Below the pieces are notes generated by a model. That model made no database searches, was not told the origin of the DNA, and saw only the letters and a program-made list of their open reading frames with translations. DNA of 64,000 nt, taken from positions 5,684,874 to 5,748,873 of the forward strand of contig CM055901.1 in NCBI GenBank assembly GCA_029582155.1, in the 5' to 3' direction. A program made the position numbers and the translations under genes. Below, piece by piece: positions 46,740-59,639 of this stretch. The stretch's first letter is position 1. Each line of letters starts with the position of its first letter. Source of the stretch: Panopea generosa. Lineage: Eukaryota; Mollusca; Bivalvia; Adapedonta; Hiatellidae.

Positions 46740-46910
46740 TAAAATTAACAGAAAAATGCACACCATGACTAATGGAAAGTTGAGATGCTCTTATAACCTC
46801 ATCTGGATGTTTTTTACGTCGTCCCCTAATAGGAATTGTTTAATAAAATTGAGTTGCATTGCTTAATCATTGTGCGGCAATTCTAAGAAGCTTACAAATG
46901 ATGAGCTAAT
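46737..46910 (+). other. SLC51A: Ostalpha copy 2, terminal exon: stop codon plus 3' UTR
   Basis: TTTATTTCAG is followed by TGA-TAA in frame with exon F. The sequence aligns with the terminal exon of copy 1. A canonical AATAAA lies about 105 bp downstream of the stop. The right boundary is approximate. Confidence 0.77.
46842..46847 (+). promoter_or_regulatory. Polyadenylation signal AATAAA, copy 2
   Basis: AATAAA in the conserved 3' UTR block. The aligned hexamer in copy 1 is AACAAA. Confidence 0.6.
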
Positions 46911-46969
46911 GGAGTTTGTCATGAATTAGTGCTTTTATAAAGTAGTTATTTATAAACCGTATGTTGATG

Positions 46970-49900
46970 TCAACATGGCAATGATATACAGGCTCGTATT
47001 ATATATCGCAAAACTAAACTGTAATACAAACTTGTATACCCTATCGTAAAACAAAACTGTAATACAAACTTTTATTATATATCGCAAAACTAAACTGTAA
47101 TACAAACGTGTACTATGTATGTCAACATGATACTGTAATACAATATTATTAGTTTTTATGTTAACATGACAATGTAATAAAATCTTGTACTATATATGGC
47201 AGCATGACTCTGTTATACAAACTTGTTTTATATATAACCACATTATACTGTACTTGTACGATGTGTGACAACATGACATTGTTATACAAATTTGTTTTGC
47301 ATAAAACAACACTATACTGAAATATAAACTTGTACAATGTATGTTAACATGACAATGTAGTAAAATCTTGTACTATATATGGCAACATGACGTTGTTATA
47401 CAAACCTGTTTTATATTCATGTATAACCTCACTATACTGTTATACAAACTTGTTCAATGTATGTTAACATGACAATGTAATAAAATCTTCTACTATATAA
47501 AGCAACATGACGTTGTTATACAAACTTGTTTTATATATAACAACACTATACTGTAATACAAACTTGTACTATATATGGCAACATGACGTTGTTATACAAA
47601 CTTGTTTTATATATAACAACACTATACTGTAATGCAACTTGTACTATAAATGACAACATTACTCTCTAATACAAACTTGTACTTTACACGGCAACATTAC
47701 TCTCTAATACAAACGTGTACTATACTTGACAACGTTACTCTTTAATACAAACGTGTACTATACTTGACAACGTTACTCTTTAATACAAACGTGTACTATA
47801 ATTGACAACGTCATTCTCTTATACAAATTTGTACTATACATGACAACGTTACCCTCTGATACAAACTTGTACTATACATGACAACGTTACTCTCTAATAC
47901 AAACTTGTACTATACATGACAACATTACTCTCTAATACAAAGTTGAACTATACATGACAACATTACTCTCTAATACAAAGTTGAACTATATATGGACTCA
48001 GTACTCACTAATACAACCATGTACTATACATGACAATGTTACTCTCTAATACAACCCTGTACTTTACACGACAACGTTACTCTCAAATACAAACTTGTAC
48101 TATACATGACAACATTACCTCTCTAAAACAAAGTTGAACTATACATGACAACATTACTCTCTAATACAAACTTGTACTATTCTTGACATCATTTCTCTCT
48201 AATCCAAACTTGTACTATACATGGCAACATTACTCTCTACTACTAACTTGTACTATACATGACATCATGACTCTTTAATACAAATTTGTACTTTTCACGG
48301 CAACATTACTCTCTAATCCAAACGTGTACTATACATGACAACATTACTCTCTAATCCTAACGTGTACTATACTTGACAACGTTGCTCTTTAATACAAACT
48401 TGTACTATACATGACAACGTTACTCTCTAATACAAACTTATATTATACATGACAACATTACTCTCTTATACAAACTTGAACTATATATGACAACATTACT
48501 CTCTAATACAAACTTGTACTTTACACGGCAACATTTCTCTCTAATACAAATTTGTACTTTTCACGGCAACATTACTCTCTAATCCAAACGTGTACTATAC
48601 ATGACAACATTACTCTCTACTACTAACTTGTACTATACATGACATCATGACTCTTTAACACAAATTTGTACTTTTCACGGCAACATTACTCTCTAATCCA
48701 AACGTGTACTATACATGACAACATTACTCTCTAATCCAAACGTGTACTATACTTGACAAAGTTGCTCTTTAATACAAACTTGTACTATACATGACATCGT
48801 TACTCTCTAATCCAAACGTGTACTATACATGACAACATTACTCTCTAATCCAAACGTGTACTATACATGACAACATTACTCTCTAATCCAAACGTGTACT
48901 ATACTTGACAACGTTGCTCTTTAATACAAACTTGTACTATACATGACAATGTTACTCTCTAATACAAACTTATATTATACATGACAACATTACTCTCTTA
49001 TACAAACTTGAACTATATATGACAACATTACTCTCTAATACAAACTTGTACTTTACACGGCAACATTTCTCTCTAATGCAAACTTGTACTTTTCACGGCA
49101 ACATTACTCTCTAATCCAAACGTGTACTATACATGACAACATTACTCTCTAATCCAAACGTGTACTATACTTGACAACGTTGCTCTTTAATACAAACTTG
49201 TACTATACATGACAACGTTACTCTCTAAAACGAACTTATATTATACATGACAACATTACTCTCTTATACAAACTTGAACTATATATGACAACATTACTCT
49301 CTAATACAAACTTGTACTTTACACGACAACATTTCTCTCTAATACAAATTTGTACTTTTCACGGCAACATTACTCTCTAATCCAAACGTGTACTATACAT
49401 GACAACATTACTCTCTAATCCAAACGTGTACTATACTTGACAACGTTGCTCTTTAATACAAACTTGTACTATACATGACAACGTTACTCTCTAATACAAA
49501 CTTATTTTATACATTACAACATTACTCTCTTATACAAACTTGAACTATACATGACAACGTTACTCTCTAATACAAATTACAACATTACTTTCTTATACAA
49601 ACTTGTACTATACATGACAACGTTACTCTCTAATACAAATTTATATTATACATTACAACATTACTCTCTTATACAAACTTGTACTATACATGACAACGTT
49701 ACTCTCTAATACAAACTTATATTATACATTACAACATTACTCTCTTATACAAACTTGAACTATATATGACAACATTACTCTCTAATACAAACTTGTAATT
49801 TACACGGCAACATTTCTCTCTAATGCAAACTTGTACTTTTCATGATATCATTACTCTCAAATACAAACTCGTCCTATACATGACAACATTACTCTCTAAT

Positions 49901-52900
49901 ACAAACTTGTACTATAAATGACAACATTACTCTCTACTACTAACTTGTACCATACATGGCATCACGACTCTCTAATACAAACTTGTACTTTACACGGCAA
50001 CATTACTCTCTAATCCAAACGTGTACTATACTTGACAACGTTGCTGTTTAATACAAACTTGTACTATACATGACATCGTTACTCTCTAATACAACCTTGT
50101 GCAAAACATGACAACGTTACTCTCTAATACAAACTTGTACTTTACATGACATCGTTACTCTCTAATACAAACTTGTACTTTACACGGCAACATTACTCTA
50201 TAATCCAAACGTGCACTAAACTTGACAACGTTGCTCTTTAATACAACCTTGTGCAATACATGACAACGTTACTCTCTTATACAAACGTGTACTTTACACG
50301 ACAACATTACTCTCTAATACAAACGTGTACTATACTTGACAACGTTACTCTTTAATACAAACTTGTACTTTACATGACATCATCACTCTTTAATACAAAC
50401 TTGCACTATGCACGACAACATTACTCTCTACTACTAACTTGTACTATACATGACATCATGACTCTTTAATACAAACTTGTACTTTACACGGCAACATTAC
50501 TCTCTAATCCAAACGTGTACTATACTTGACAACGTTGCTCTTTAATACAAACTTGTATTATACATGACAACATTACTCTCTACTACTAACTTGTACTATA
50601 CATGACATCATGACTCTCTAATACAAATTTGTACTTTTCACGGCAACATTACTCTCTAATCCAAACGTGTACTATACTTGACAACGTTGCTCTTTAATAC
50701 AAACTTGTATTATACATGACAACATTACTCTCTTATACAAACTTGAACTATAAATGACAACATTACTCTCTAATACAAACTTGTACTTTACACGGCAACA
50801 TTTCTCTCTAATGCAAACTTGTACTTTTCATGATATCATTTCTCTCTAATACAAACTTGTACTATACATGACAACATTACTCTCTAATACAAACTTGTAC
50901 TATAAATGACAACATTACTCTCTACTACTAACTTGTACCATACATGACATCATGACTCTCTAATACAAACTTGTACTTTACACGGCAACATTACTCTCTA
51001 ATCCAAACGTGTACTATACTTGACAACGTTGCTGTTTAATACAAATTTGTACTTTACATGACATCGTTACTCTCTAATACAAACTTGTACTTTACACGGC
51101 AACATTACTCTCTAATCCAAACGTGTACTATACTTGACAACGTTGCTCTTTATTACAAACTTGTACAAAACATGACATCGTTACTCTCTAATACAACCTT
51201 GTGCAATACATGACAACGTTACTCTCTTATACAAACGTGTACTTTACACGACAACATTACTCTCTAATACAAACTTGTACTATACTTGACAACGTTACTC
51301 TTCAATACAAACTTGTACTATACATGACAACGTTACTCTCTAATACAAACTTGTGCAATACATGACAATGTTACTCTCTAATACAAACTTGTACTTTACA
51401 TAACATCATTACTCACTAATACAAACTTGAACTATACATGACAACATTACTCTTTAATACGAACGTGTACTATACTTGACAATGTTACTCTTTAATACAA
51501 ACTTGTACTATACTTGACAACGTTACTCTCTAATACAAACTTGTACTATACATGACAACGTTACTCTCTAATACAATGTTGTACTATACATGACAACATT
51601 ACTTTTAATACAAACGTGTACTATACTTGACAACGTTACTCTCTAATACAAACTTGTACTATACATGACAACATTACTCTCTGATACAAACGTGTACTAT
51701 ACATGGCAACATTACTCTCTAATACAAACTTGTACTATACACGACAAAATTACTCTCTACTACTAACTTGTATTATACATGACATCATGACCCTTTAGTA
51801 CACACTTGTACTTTACACGGCAACATTACTCTCTAATCCAAACGTGTACTATACTTGACAACGTTGCTCTTTAATACAAACTTGTACTATACATGACATC
51901 GTTACTGTCTAATACAAACTTGTGCAATACATGACAACGTAACTCTCTTATACAAACGTGTACTTTACACGACAACATTGCTCTCTAATACAAACGTGTA
52001 CTATACTTGACAGCGTTACTCTTTAATACAAACTTGTACTATACATGACAACGTTACTCTCTAATAAAACTTGTACTATTCATGACAACGTTACTCTCTA
52101 ATACAAACTTGTACTATACATGACATCATTACTCACTAATACAAACTTGTACTGTTCATGACAACGTTACTCTCCAATACAAACTTGTACTATACATGAC
52201 ATCATTACTCTTTAATACAAACTTGCACTATACACGACAACATTACTCACTAATACAAACGTGTACTATAATTGACAACGTTACTCTTTAATACAAACTT
52301 GTATTATACATGACATCGTTTCTCTCTTATACAACATTGTGCAATATATGACAACATTACTCTCTAATACAACCTTGAACTATACATGACAACGTTACTC
52401 TCTAATACAATCTTGAGCTATACATGACAACGTTGCTCTCTAATACAACCTTGAACTTTATATGACAACGTTACTCTCTGATAAAAACTTGTACTATACA
52501 TGGCAACATTACTCTCTAATACAAAATTGAAATATACATGACAACATAACTCTGTAATACAAACGTGTACTATACATGACAACATAACTCTGTAATACAA
52601 ACTTTTACTATACATGGCAACATTACTCTCTAATACAAACTTGAACTATACATGGCAACATTACTCTCTAATACAAACTTGTACTTTACATGACAACATT
52701 ACTCTATACTACAAGCTTGTACTATACATGGCAACATTACTCTCTAATACAAAGTTGAACTATCTATGGTATCATTACTCACTAATACAAACGTGTACTA
52801 TACATGACAATCATACTCTGTAACACAACCATTTACTATACATGAAAATGTTACTCTCTAATACAACCATGTACTATACATGACAACGTTGCTCTCAAAT

Positions 52901-53010
52901 ACAAACTTGTACTAACCATGTACTATACATGACAACGTTACTTTCAAATACAAACTTGCACTATACATGACATCATAACCTCTCTAAAACAAAGTTGAAC
53001 TATAGATGAC
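46970..53010 (+). repeat. 38-bp satellite downstream of copy 2, about 155 units (6 kb)
   Basis: Unit TACAAACTTGTACTATACAT then GACAACATTACTCTCTAA. The first 650 bp are diverged, with roughly 75-bp dimers (ACATGACGTTGTTATACAAA, ATATAACAACACTATACTG) resembling the 64-bp array of copy 1. Later units form higher-order blocks: a variant pair with CTTTTCATGATATCATT recurs about 988 bp apart (near 49831 and 50819). The largest array in the window. Confidence 0.95.
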
Positions 53011-54650
53011 AATAACCGTGCAATATTTCAATATAACAACCGTGAAATTCTTCATCAAACAAATATGCAGTAGTTCTTCAACGTTACAACCGTGCGATAC
53101 TTCAATATAACAATCGTGCAACACTTCAACGTAACAAACGTGCGATACTTCAACGTAACAAACGTGCGATACTTCAACGTAACAACTGTGCAATATTTCA
53201 TTATAACAACCGTGCAAACCTTCAACAAATCAAATATATAGTACTTCAACGCTACAACCGTACAATACGTCAACGCAACAACCGAGCAATACTTCAACGT
53301 AACAACCGTGTAATAACTCATAGTAACAACTATGCAACATTTAAATGTAACAACCGTGCATTAATTCAATATAACAACTGTGCAATACTTCAACAAAACA
53401 CATTTGCAGTACGTTAACGAAACAGCAGTGCAATACATTTACGTAACAACCGTGCAATACTATAACGTTACAACCGTGCAATACTTCAACAAAACAAATA
53501 TGCAGTACATTAACGTTACAATCGTGCATACTTTAATTAACAACTGTACAATACTTCAACGTTACAACCGTGCAATAATTCAATATAGCAACCGTGAAAT
53601 ACTTCAATATAATAACCGTGCAATACTTTAACGTAACAACCATGCAATATTTCATCAAAACAAATATGCAGTACTTTAACGTAACTACAGTGCATTTTGT
53701 CAACATAACAACCGTGCAATACTTCATCGTAACAATAGTGCAATACTTCAACGTAACAATCGTGCAATAATTCAATGTAACAACCGTGCAACATTTCAAC
53801 GTAACAACCGTGCAATACATTAACGTAACAACCGTGCAATACTATAATGTAACAACCGTGCAATCTTTCAACAAAACAAATAAGTAGTACTTTAACGTTA
53901 CAACCGTGCATACTTTAACTGACAACCGTGCAATACTTCAACGTAACAACCGTGCAATAATTCAATATAACAACCGTGCAATACTTCAATATAATAACCG
54001 TGCAATACTTAAATGTAACAACCGTGCAATATTTCATCAAAACAAATATGCAGTACTTTAACGTAACTACAGTGCAATACGTCAACATAACAACCTTGCA
54101 ATACTTCAACGTAACAATAGTGCAATACTTTAACGTAACAATCGTGCAATAATTCAATGTAACAACCGCGCAACACTTCAACGTAACAACCGTGCAATAC
54201 TGCAACGTAACAACCGTGCGATACTTTAACATACATGTAACAACTGTACAATACTTAAACAACCATGCAATAGCTCAACATATTATTATCATAATTCTTC
54301 AACATAACAAATGTGCAGTATTTCAACAGAACAACTGTTCAATATTTCAACATAATAACCGTACAATCTATCAGCATAACAACTGTTCAATAGTTCAACA
54401 TAACAACCGTACAATACTTCAGCATAACAACTGTTCAATACTTCAACATAACAACCGTACAATATATCAGCATAACAACTGTTAATTGTTCGACATAACA
54501 ACCGTACAATACTTCAGCATAACAACTGTTCAATACTTCAACATAACAACCGTACAATATATCAGCATAACAACTGTTAATTGTTCGACATAACAACCGT
54601 ACAATACTTCAGCATAACAACTGTGAAACACTTCAACATAAAACACCGCA
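53011..54650 (+). repeat. 24-bp satellite downstream of copy 2, about 68 units
   Basis: Unit AATACTTCAACGTAACAACC then GTGC, with CAACATAACAACTGTTC variants at the right end, where 48- and 96-bp higher-order units recur (54290-54640). Homologous to the array at 15640-17325. Open frames on both strands are by-products of the 8-codon period. Confidence 0.95.
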
Positions 54651-54754
54651 ATTCTTCAATCACAATTAGCACTTATTTATAGAATTTGGGCAAAAATAAA
54701 CATTTACATGTTATATTACTGCATTAGATTGAAACGTTCACGAGTTATAACAAA

Positions 54755-54930
54755 CGTAAAGCATATTGTTATTGCTTTGTTTTTCTTCAGCTTTTTATTT
54801 TTTCTAATATTTTTTCTTCGTTCGTTCGATCTGAATTTTTATATAAACTCGATTTTTTTGTCGTTCGGGCATGTATTTTTACAATACTTGTTTGTTAGGT
54901 ATACACTATAGTAACTATAATTGTTAATTC
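54755..54930 (+). other. End of duplicated segment, copy 2 side
   Basis: CGTTCGTTCGATCT.. TTGTCGTTCGGGCATGTATT.. TGTTAGGTATACACTATA matches 17440-17560. Similarity was not traced beyond about 54930. Confidence 0.65.
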
Positions 54931-55560
54931 CGTTATGTATTTGACATCTTGTATACTTATGTGAATCAACAATACTAATTAGAGGAACATCATAAGCTGG
55001 GTTTGAATTTCAAAGCTTTTTCTGTTACTGTATATACTTATCATAGTGTAAAAATGAGATGAGAATCAAATCTGTTTAACAAATTCAACACTATTATATC
55101 AACAACAATGGCGGCTCAGATATATTTAGGCTGCTGCAAAGTATTCGTGTGGCCGTGTCACCTTCCGTGTTATATTTCTGTTTTACACAGCGATAGTATA
55201 ACGTTGTAAGGAATGTTAACAAAGGTACATACGGATGTCGGTATGATTGTATAACTTACAATAGCAAGAACAATACTAATATGTAAGCTGTTACACTATT
55301 TTATATATAACTATATGCACTTTACCAGAGTTACGTCGTTGTCGAGGGGAGGTAAGTAGTGTTGATATCATAATAATTAAATGAATTGGGTCAAACAGAG
55401 TTGTGTTTCGTAGACTTTGCTGCGATATACTTAAAATAAATTCGTTGATTTAGTGATGTTTAGTGATGGAATAACAGTTTTAATTGTCAGCATCAATTGC
55501 GAACATCTAATTTCGTACAAATAATTGAATGGTAGCTAGGTTTTCCATATGTCTTATTTT
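54931..55560. other. No gene recognised
   Basis: AT-rich sequence. An ATGGCGGCTCAG start-like context at about 55108 opens only a short frame. Confidence 0.5.
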
Positions 55561-55569
55561 TTTATAAAT

Positions 55570-58500
55570 CTTCAGCCTGTCCTTCAACCCTTAGAAATGC
55601 TATCTCCTGTGAACAACCAGGAACTTAGAGGAACCTTATCATCGCAAACTACCAACACCATGGACACAACTTAGTGGTAGCCAACACTGGAAGCTGCATG
55701 TCGAGTCAACTACCAACACCATGGACACAACTTAGTGGTAGCCAACACTGGAAGCTGCATGTCGAGTCAACTACCAACACCATGGACACAACTTAGTGGT
55801 AGCCAACACTGGAAGCTGCATGTCGAGTCAACTACCAACTCCATGGACACAACTAAGTGGTAGCCAACACTGGAAGCTGCATGTCGAGTCAACTACCAAA
55901 TCCATGGACACAACTTAGTGGTAGCCAACACTGGAAGCTGCATGTCGAGTCAACTACCAACACCATGGACACAACTTAGTGGTAGCCAACACTGGAAGCT
56001 GCATGTCGAGTCAACTACCAACTCCATGGACACAACTTAGTGGTAGCCAACACTGGAAGTTGCATGTCGAGTCAACTACCAACTCCATGGACACAACTTA
56101 GTGGTAGCCAACACTGGAAGCAGCATGTCGAGTCAACTACCAACTCCATGGACACAACTTAGTGGTAGCCAACACTGGAAGCTGCATGTCGAGTCAACCA
56201 CCAACTCCATGGACACAACCTAGTCGTAGTCAACACTGGAAGTTGCATGTCGAATCAACTACCAACTCCATGGACACAACTTAGTGGTAGCCAACACTGG
56301 AAGCTGCATGTCGAGTCAACTACCAACACCATGGACACAACTTAGTGGTAGCCAACACTGGAAGCTGCATGTCGAGTAAACTACCAACACCATGGACACA
56401 ACTTAGTGGTAGCTAACACTGGAAGCTGCATGTCGAGTCAACTACCAACACCATGGACACAACTTAGTGGTAGCCAACACTGGAAGCTGCATGTCGAGTC
56501 AACTACCAACACCATGGACACAACTTAGTGGTAGCCAACACTGGAAGCTGCATGTCGAGTCAACTACCAACTCCATGGACACAACTTAGTGGTAGCCAAC
56601 ACTGGAAGCTGCATGTCGAGTCAACTACCAACTCCATGGACACAACTTAGTGGTAGCCAACACTGGAAGCTGCATGTCGAGTCAACTACCAACTCCATGG
56701 ACACAACCTAGTCGTAGTCAACACTGGAAGCTGCATGTCGAATCAACTACCAACTCCATGGACACAACCTAGTCGTAACCAACACTGGAAGCTGCATGTC
56801 GAGTCAACTACCAACACCATGGATACAACTTTGTGGTAGCAAACACTGGAAGCTGCATGTCGAGTAAACTACCAACACCATGGACACAACGTAGTGGTAG
56901 CCAACACTGGAAGCTGCATGTCGAGTCAACTACCAACACTATGGACACAACTTAGTGGTAGCCAACACTGGAAGCTGCATGTCGAGTCAACTACCAACTC
57001 CATGGACACAACTTAGTGGTAGCCAACACTGGAAGCTGCATGTCGAGTCAACTACCAACTCCATGGACACAACTTAGTGGTAGCCAACACTGGAAGCTGC
57101 ATGTCGAGTCAACTACCAACACCATGGACACAACTTAGTGGTAGCCAACACTGGAAGCTGCATGTCGAGTCAACTACCAACTCCATGGACACAACTTAGT
57201 GGTAGCCAACACTGGAAGCTGCATGTCGAGTCAACTACCAACTCCATGGACACAACTTAGTGGTAGCCAACACTGGAAGCTGCATGTCGAGTCAACTACC
57301 AACTCCATGGACACAACCTAGTCGTAGTCAACACTGGAAGCTGCATGTCGAATCAACTACCAACTCCATGGACACAACCTAGTCGTAACCAACACTGGAA
57401 GCTGCATGTCAAGTCAACTACCAACTCCATGGACACAATCTAGTCGTAGTCAACACTGGAAGCTGCATGGCGAGTCAACTTACAACTCCATGGACACAAC
57501 CTAGTCGTAGTCAACACTGGAAGCTGCATGTCGAGTCAACTACCAACTCAATGGACACAATCTAGTCGTTACCAACACTGGAAGCTGTATGTCGAGTCAA
57601 CTACCAACTCCATGGACACAGCCTAGTCGTAGCCAACACTGGAAGCTGCATGTCGAGTCAACTACCAACTCCATGGACACAACCTAGTCGTAGTCAACAC
57701 TGGAAGCTGCATGTCGAGCCAACTACCAACTCCATGGACACAACCTAGTCGTAGTCAACACTGGAAGCTGCATGTCGAGTCAACTACCAACTCCATGGAC
57801 ACAACCTAGTCGTAGTCAACACTGGAAGCTGCATATCGAGTCAACTACCAACTCCATGGACACAACCTAGTCGTAGTCAACACTGGAAGCTGCATGTCGA
57901 GTCAACTACCAACTCCATGGACACAACCTAGTCGTAGTCAACACTGGAAGCTGCATATCGAGTCAACTACCAACTCCATGGACACAACCTAGTCGTAGCC
58001 AACACTGGAAGCTGCATGTCGAAACTCCATGGACACAATCTAGTCGTACCCAACACTGGAAGCTGCATGTCGAGTCAACTACCAACTCCATGGACACAAC
58101 CTAGTCGTAGTCAACACTGGAAGCTGCATGTCGAGTCAACTACCAACTCCATGGACACAACCTAGTCGTAGTCAACACTGGAAGCTGTATGTCGAGTCAA
58201 CTACCAACTCCATGGACACAACCTAGTCGTAGTCAACACTGGAAGCTGCATATCGAGTCAACTACCAACTCCATGGACACAACCTAGTCGTAGCCAACAC
58301 TGGAAGCTGCATGTCGAGTCAACTACCAACTCAATGGACACAACATAGTCGTAGCCAACACTGGAAGCTGCATATCGAGTCATCTACCAACTCCATGGAC
58401 ACAACCTAGTCGTAGCCAACACTGGGAGCTGCATGTCGAGTCAACTACCAACTCCATGGACACAACCTAGTCGTAGTCAACACTGGAAGCTGCATGTCGA

Positions 58501-58575
58501 GTCAACTACCATCTCCATGGACACAGCCTAGTCGTAGTCAACACTGGAAGCTGCATGTCGAGTCAACTACCAAGA
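55570..58575 (+). repeat. 61-bp satellite inside a LINE RT region, about 48 units
   Basis: Unit CTACCAACTCCATGGACACA, ACTTAGTGGTAGCCAACACT, GGAAGCTGCATGTCGAGTCA, A. In one frame a unit reads HWKLHVESTTN, which runs straight into the LINE coding frame at the right edge (HVESTTKRAINSPVFIRRNLSS). The left edge (about 55620-55655) resembles the preceding RT segment (L-G-TLSS). Two unit types segregate: CTTAGTGGTAGCC on the left and CCTAGTCGTAGTC on the right. Confidence 0.93.
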
Positions 58576-59011
58576 GAGCCATCAACAGCCCAGTATTTAT
58601 AAGGAGAAATCTGTCTAGCTGACCACAGGACACAAAGGCACAAGCATACAAGACTATCGTTCGACAAACGCTCGAGTACGCCTCCACAGTATGGAATCCA
58701 TACACACAAGTTTACGTACAGCAATTAGTGGCAGTCCAATGTAGGGCAGCATGCTTCGTCAAGGGAGACCACCGCACAACTAGCAGCACATTTCAGATGA
58801 TGACTAACCTTAGTTGGCCATCTCTCCAACATAGACGGCAGCAGGCCAAGCTGATCATGATGTATAGGATATCGTGCAACACCGCCACTCTAGCGACAAG
58901 AGGTCACACAATCAGATACGTTGAACCCTTCTGCAGAATGGACTGTATTTGCCTCATTCCCCTCGGCTACACAGCTGTGTACCTGGCACATGGCAACGTC
59001 GTCCAATATTG
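58560..59011 (+). mobile_element. CR1-like LINE, 3' end of the RT open frame
   Basis: Plus strand: after the satellite the frame reads FIRRNLSS (stop) PQDTKAQAYKTIVRQTLEYA, STVWNPYTQVYVQQL, VQCRAACFVKGDHRTTSS, then LSWPSLQHRRQQAKLIMMYR. These blocks are highly characteristic of the C-terminal region of CR1/Jockey-type RTs of marine invertebrates. The last part (RGHTIRYVEPFCRMDC) is more diverged and ends in a stop at 59010-59012. 5' truncated and inactive. Confidence 0.88.
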
Positions 59012-59158
59012 AGGCATTGATGGGGATGAGGATGGGGGCTGGTGCAGTATTAATACCAACTTACTTTTTAAACCTGCACTACTAGTTTGCGCCTCACATC
59101 ATTCTTGTGCAGTCACTAATATACGACAATACATCAGAGCGGGTCCTATACGCTATTG

Positions 59159-59258
59159 AAAGAAGAAGCAGAAGAAGAAAAAGAAGAAGAAGAAGAAGAA
59201 GAAGAAGAACGAAGAAGAAGAAGAAGAAGAAGAAGAAGAAGAAGAAGAAGAAGCAGAA
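59159..59258 (+). repeat. (GAA)n microsatellite at the LINE 3' end
   Basis: About 100 bp of GAA with a few AAG/CAG interruptions, about 150 bp after the RT stop codon. The position fits a simple-repeat tail of the LINE. The arginine/lysine-rich frame across it (59107-59310) is not a gene. Confidence 0.93.
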
Positions 59259-59639
59259 GCTCGATGCGCTTTACCAAGTAATACTAAATACATGTTTTGC
59301 TTCTTGTTAACGCATAGTATGTCACATAGAGATATAGAAATACAAGACTGAAAGAGAAATAAGTAGACACATGGATGAAATGATGAACGAAAGGATGAAC
59401 GGGCGGATGGGTGGAAAGAAAGAGAGGCTTACAAGACAATAACGGACAAATGAGGGATAGCGAGATATGCTGAGGAAAAATAATGAGGGAAATATGGAAA
59501 AAGAAAGACAAAAACATCGAGTGAGAATGATTGAGAGGGCGAGAAAGGGAAATAATATAATGTAGAGAGATGTGAGAATATAGAGGGAAGAAACATGCAA
59601 AATAAAGGGGGAGAAAACAAACAAAGAAGATAGAGTTGG

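Noticed and set aside
59107-59310. 67-codon frame rich in Arg and Lys
   Set aside because: It is the translation of the GAA microsatellite behind the LINE.
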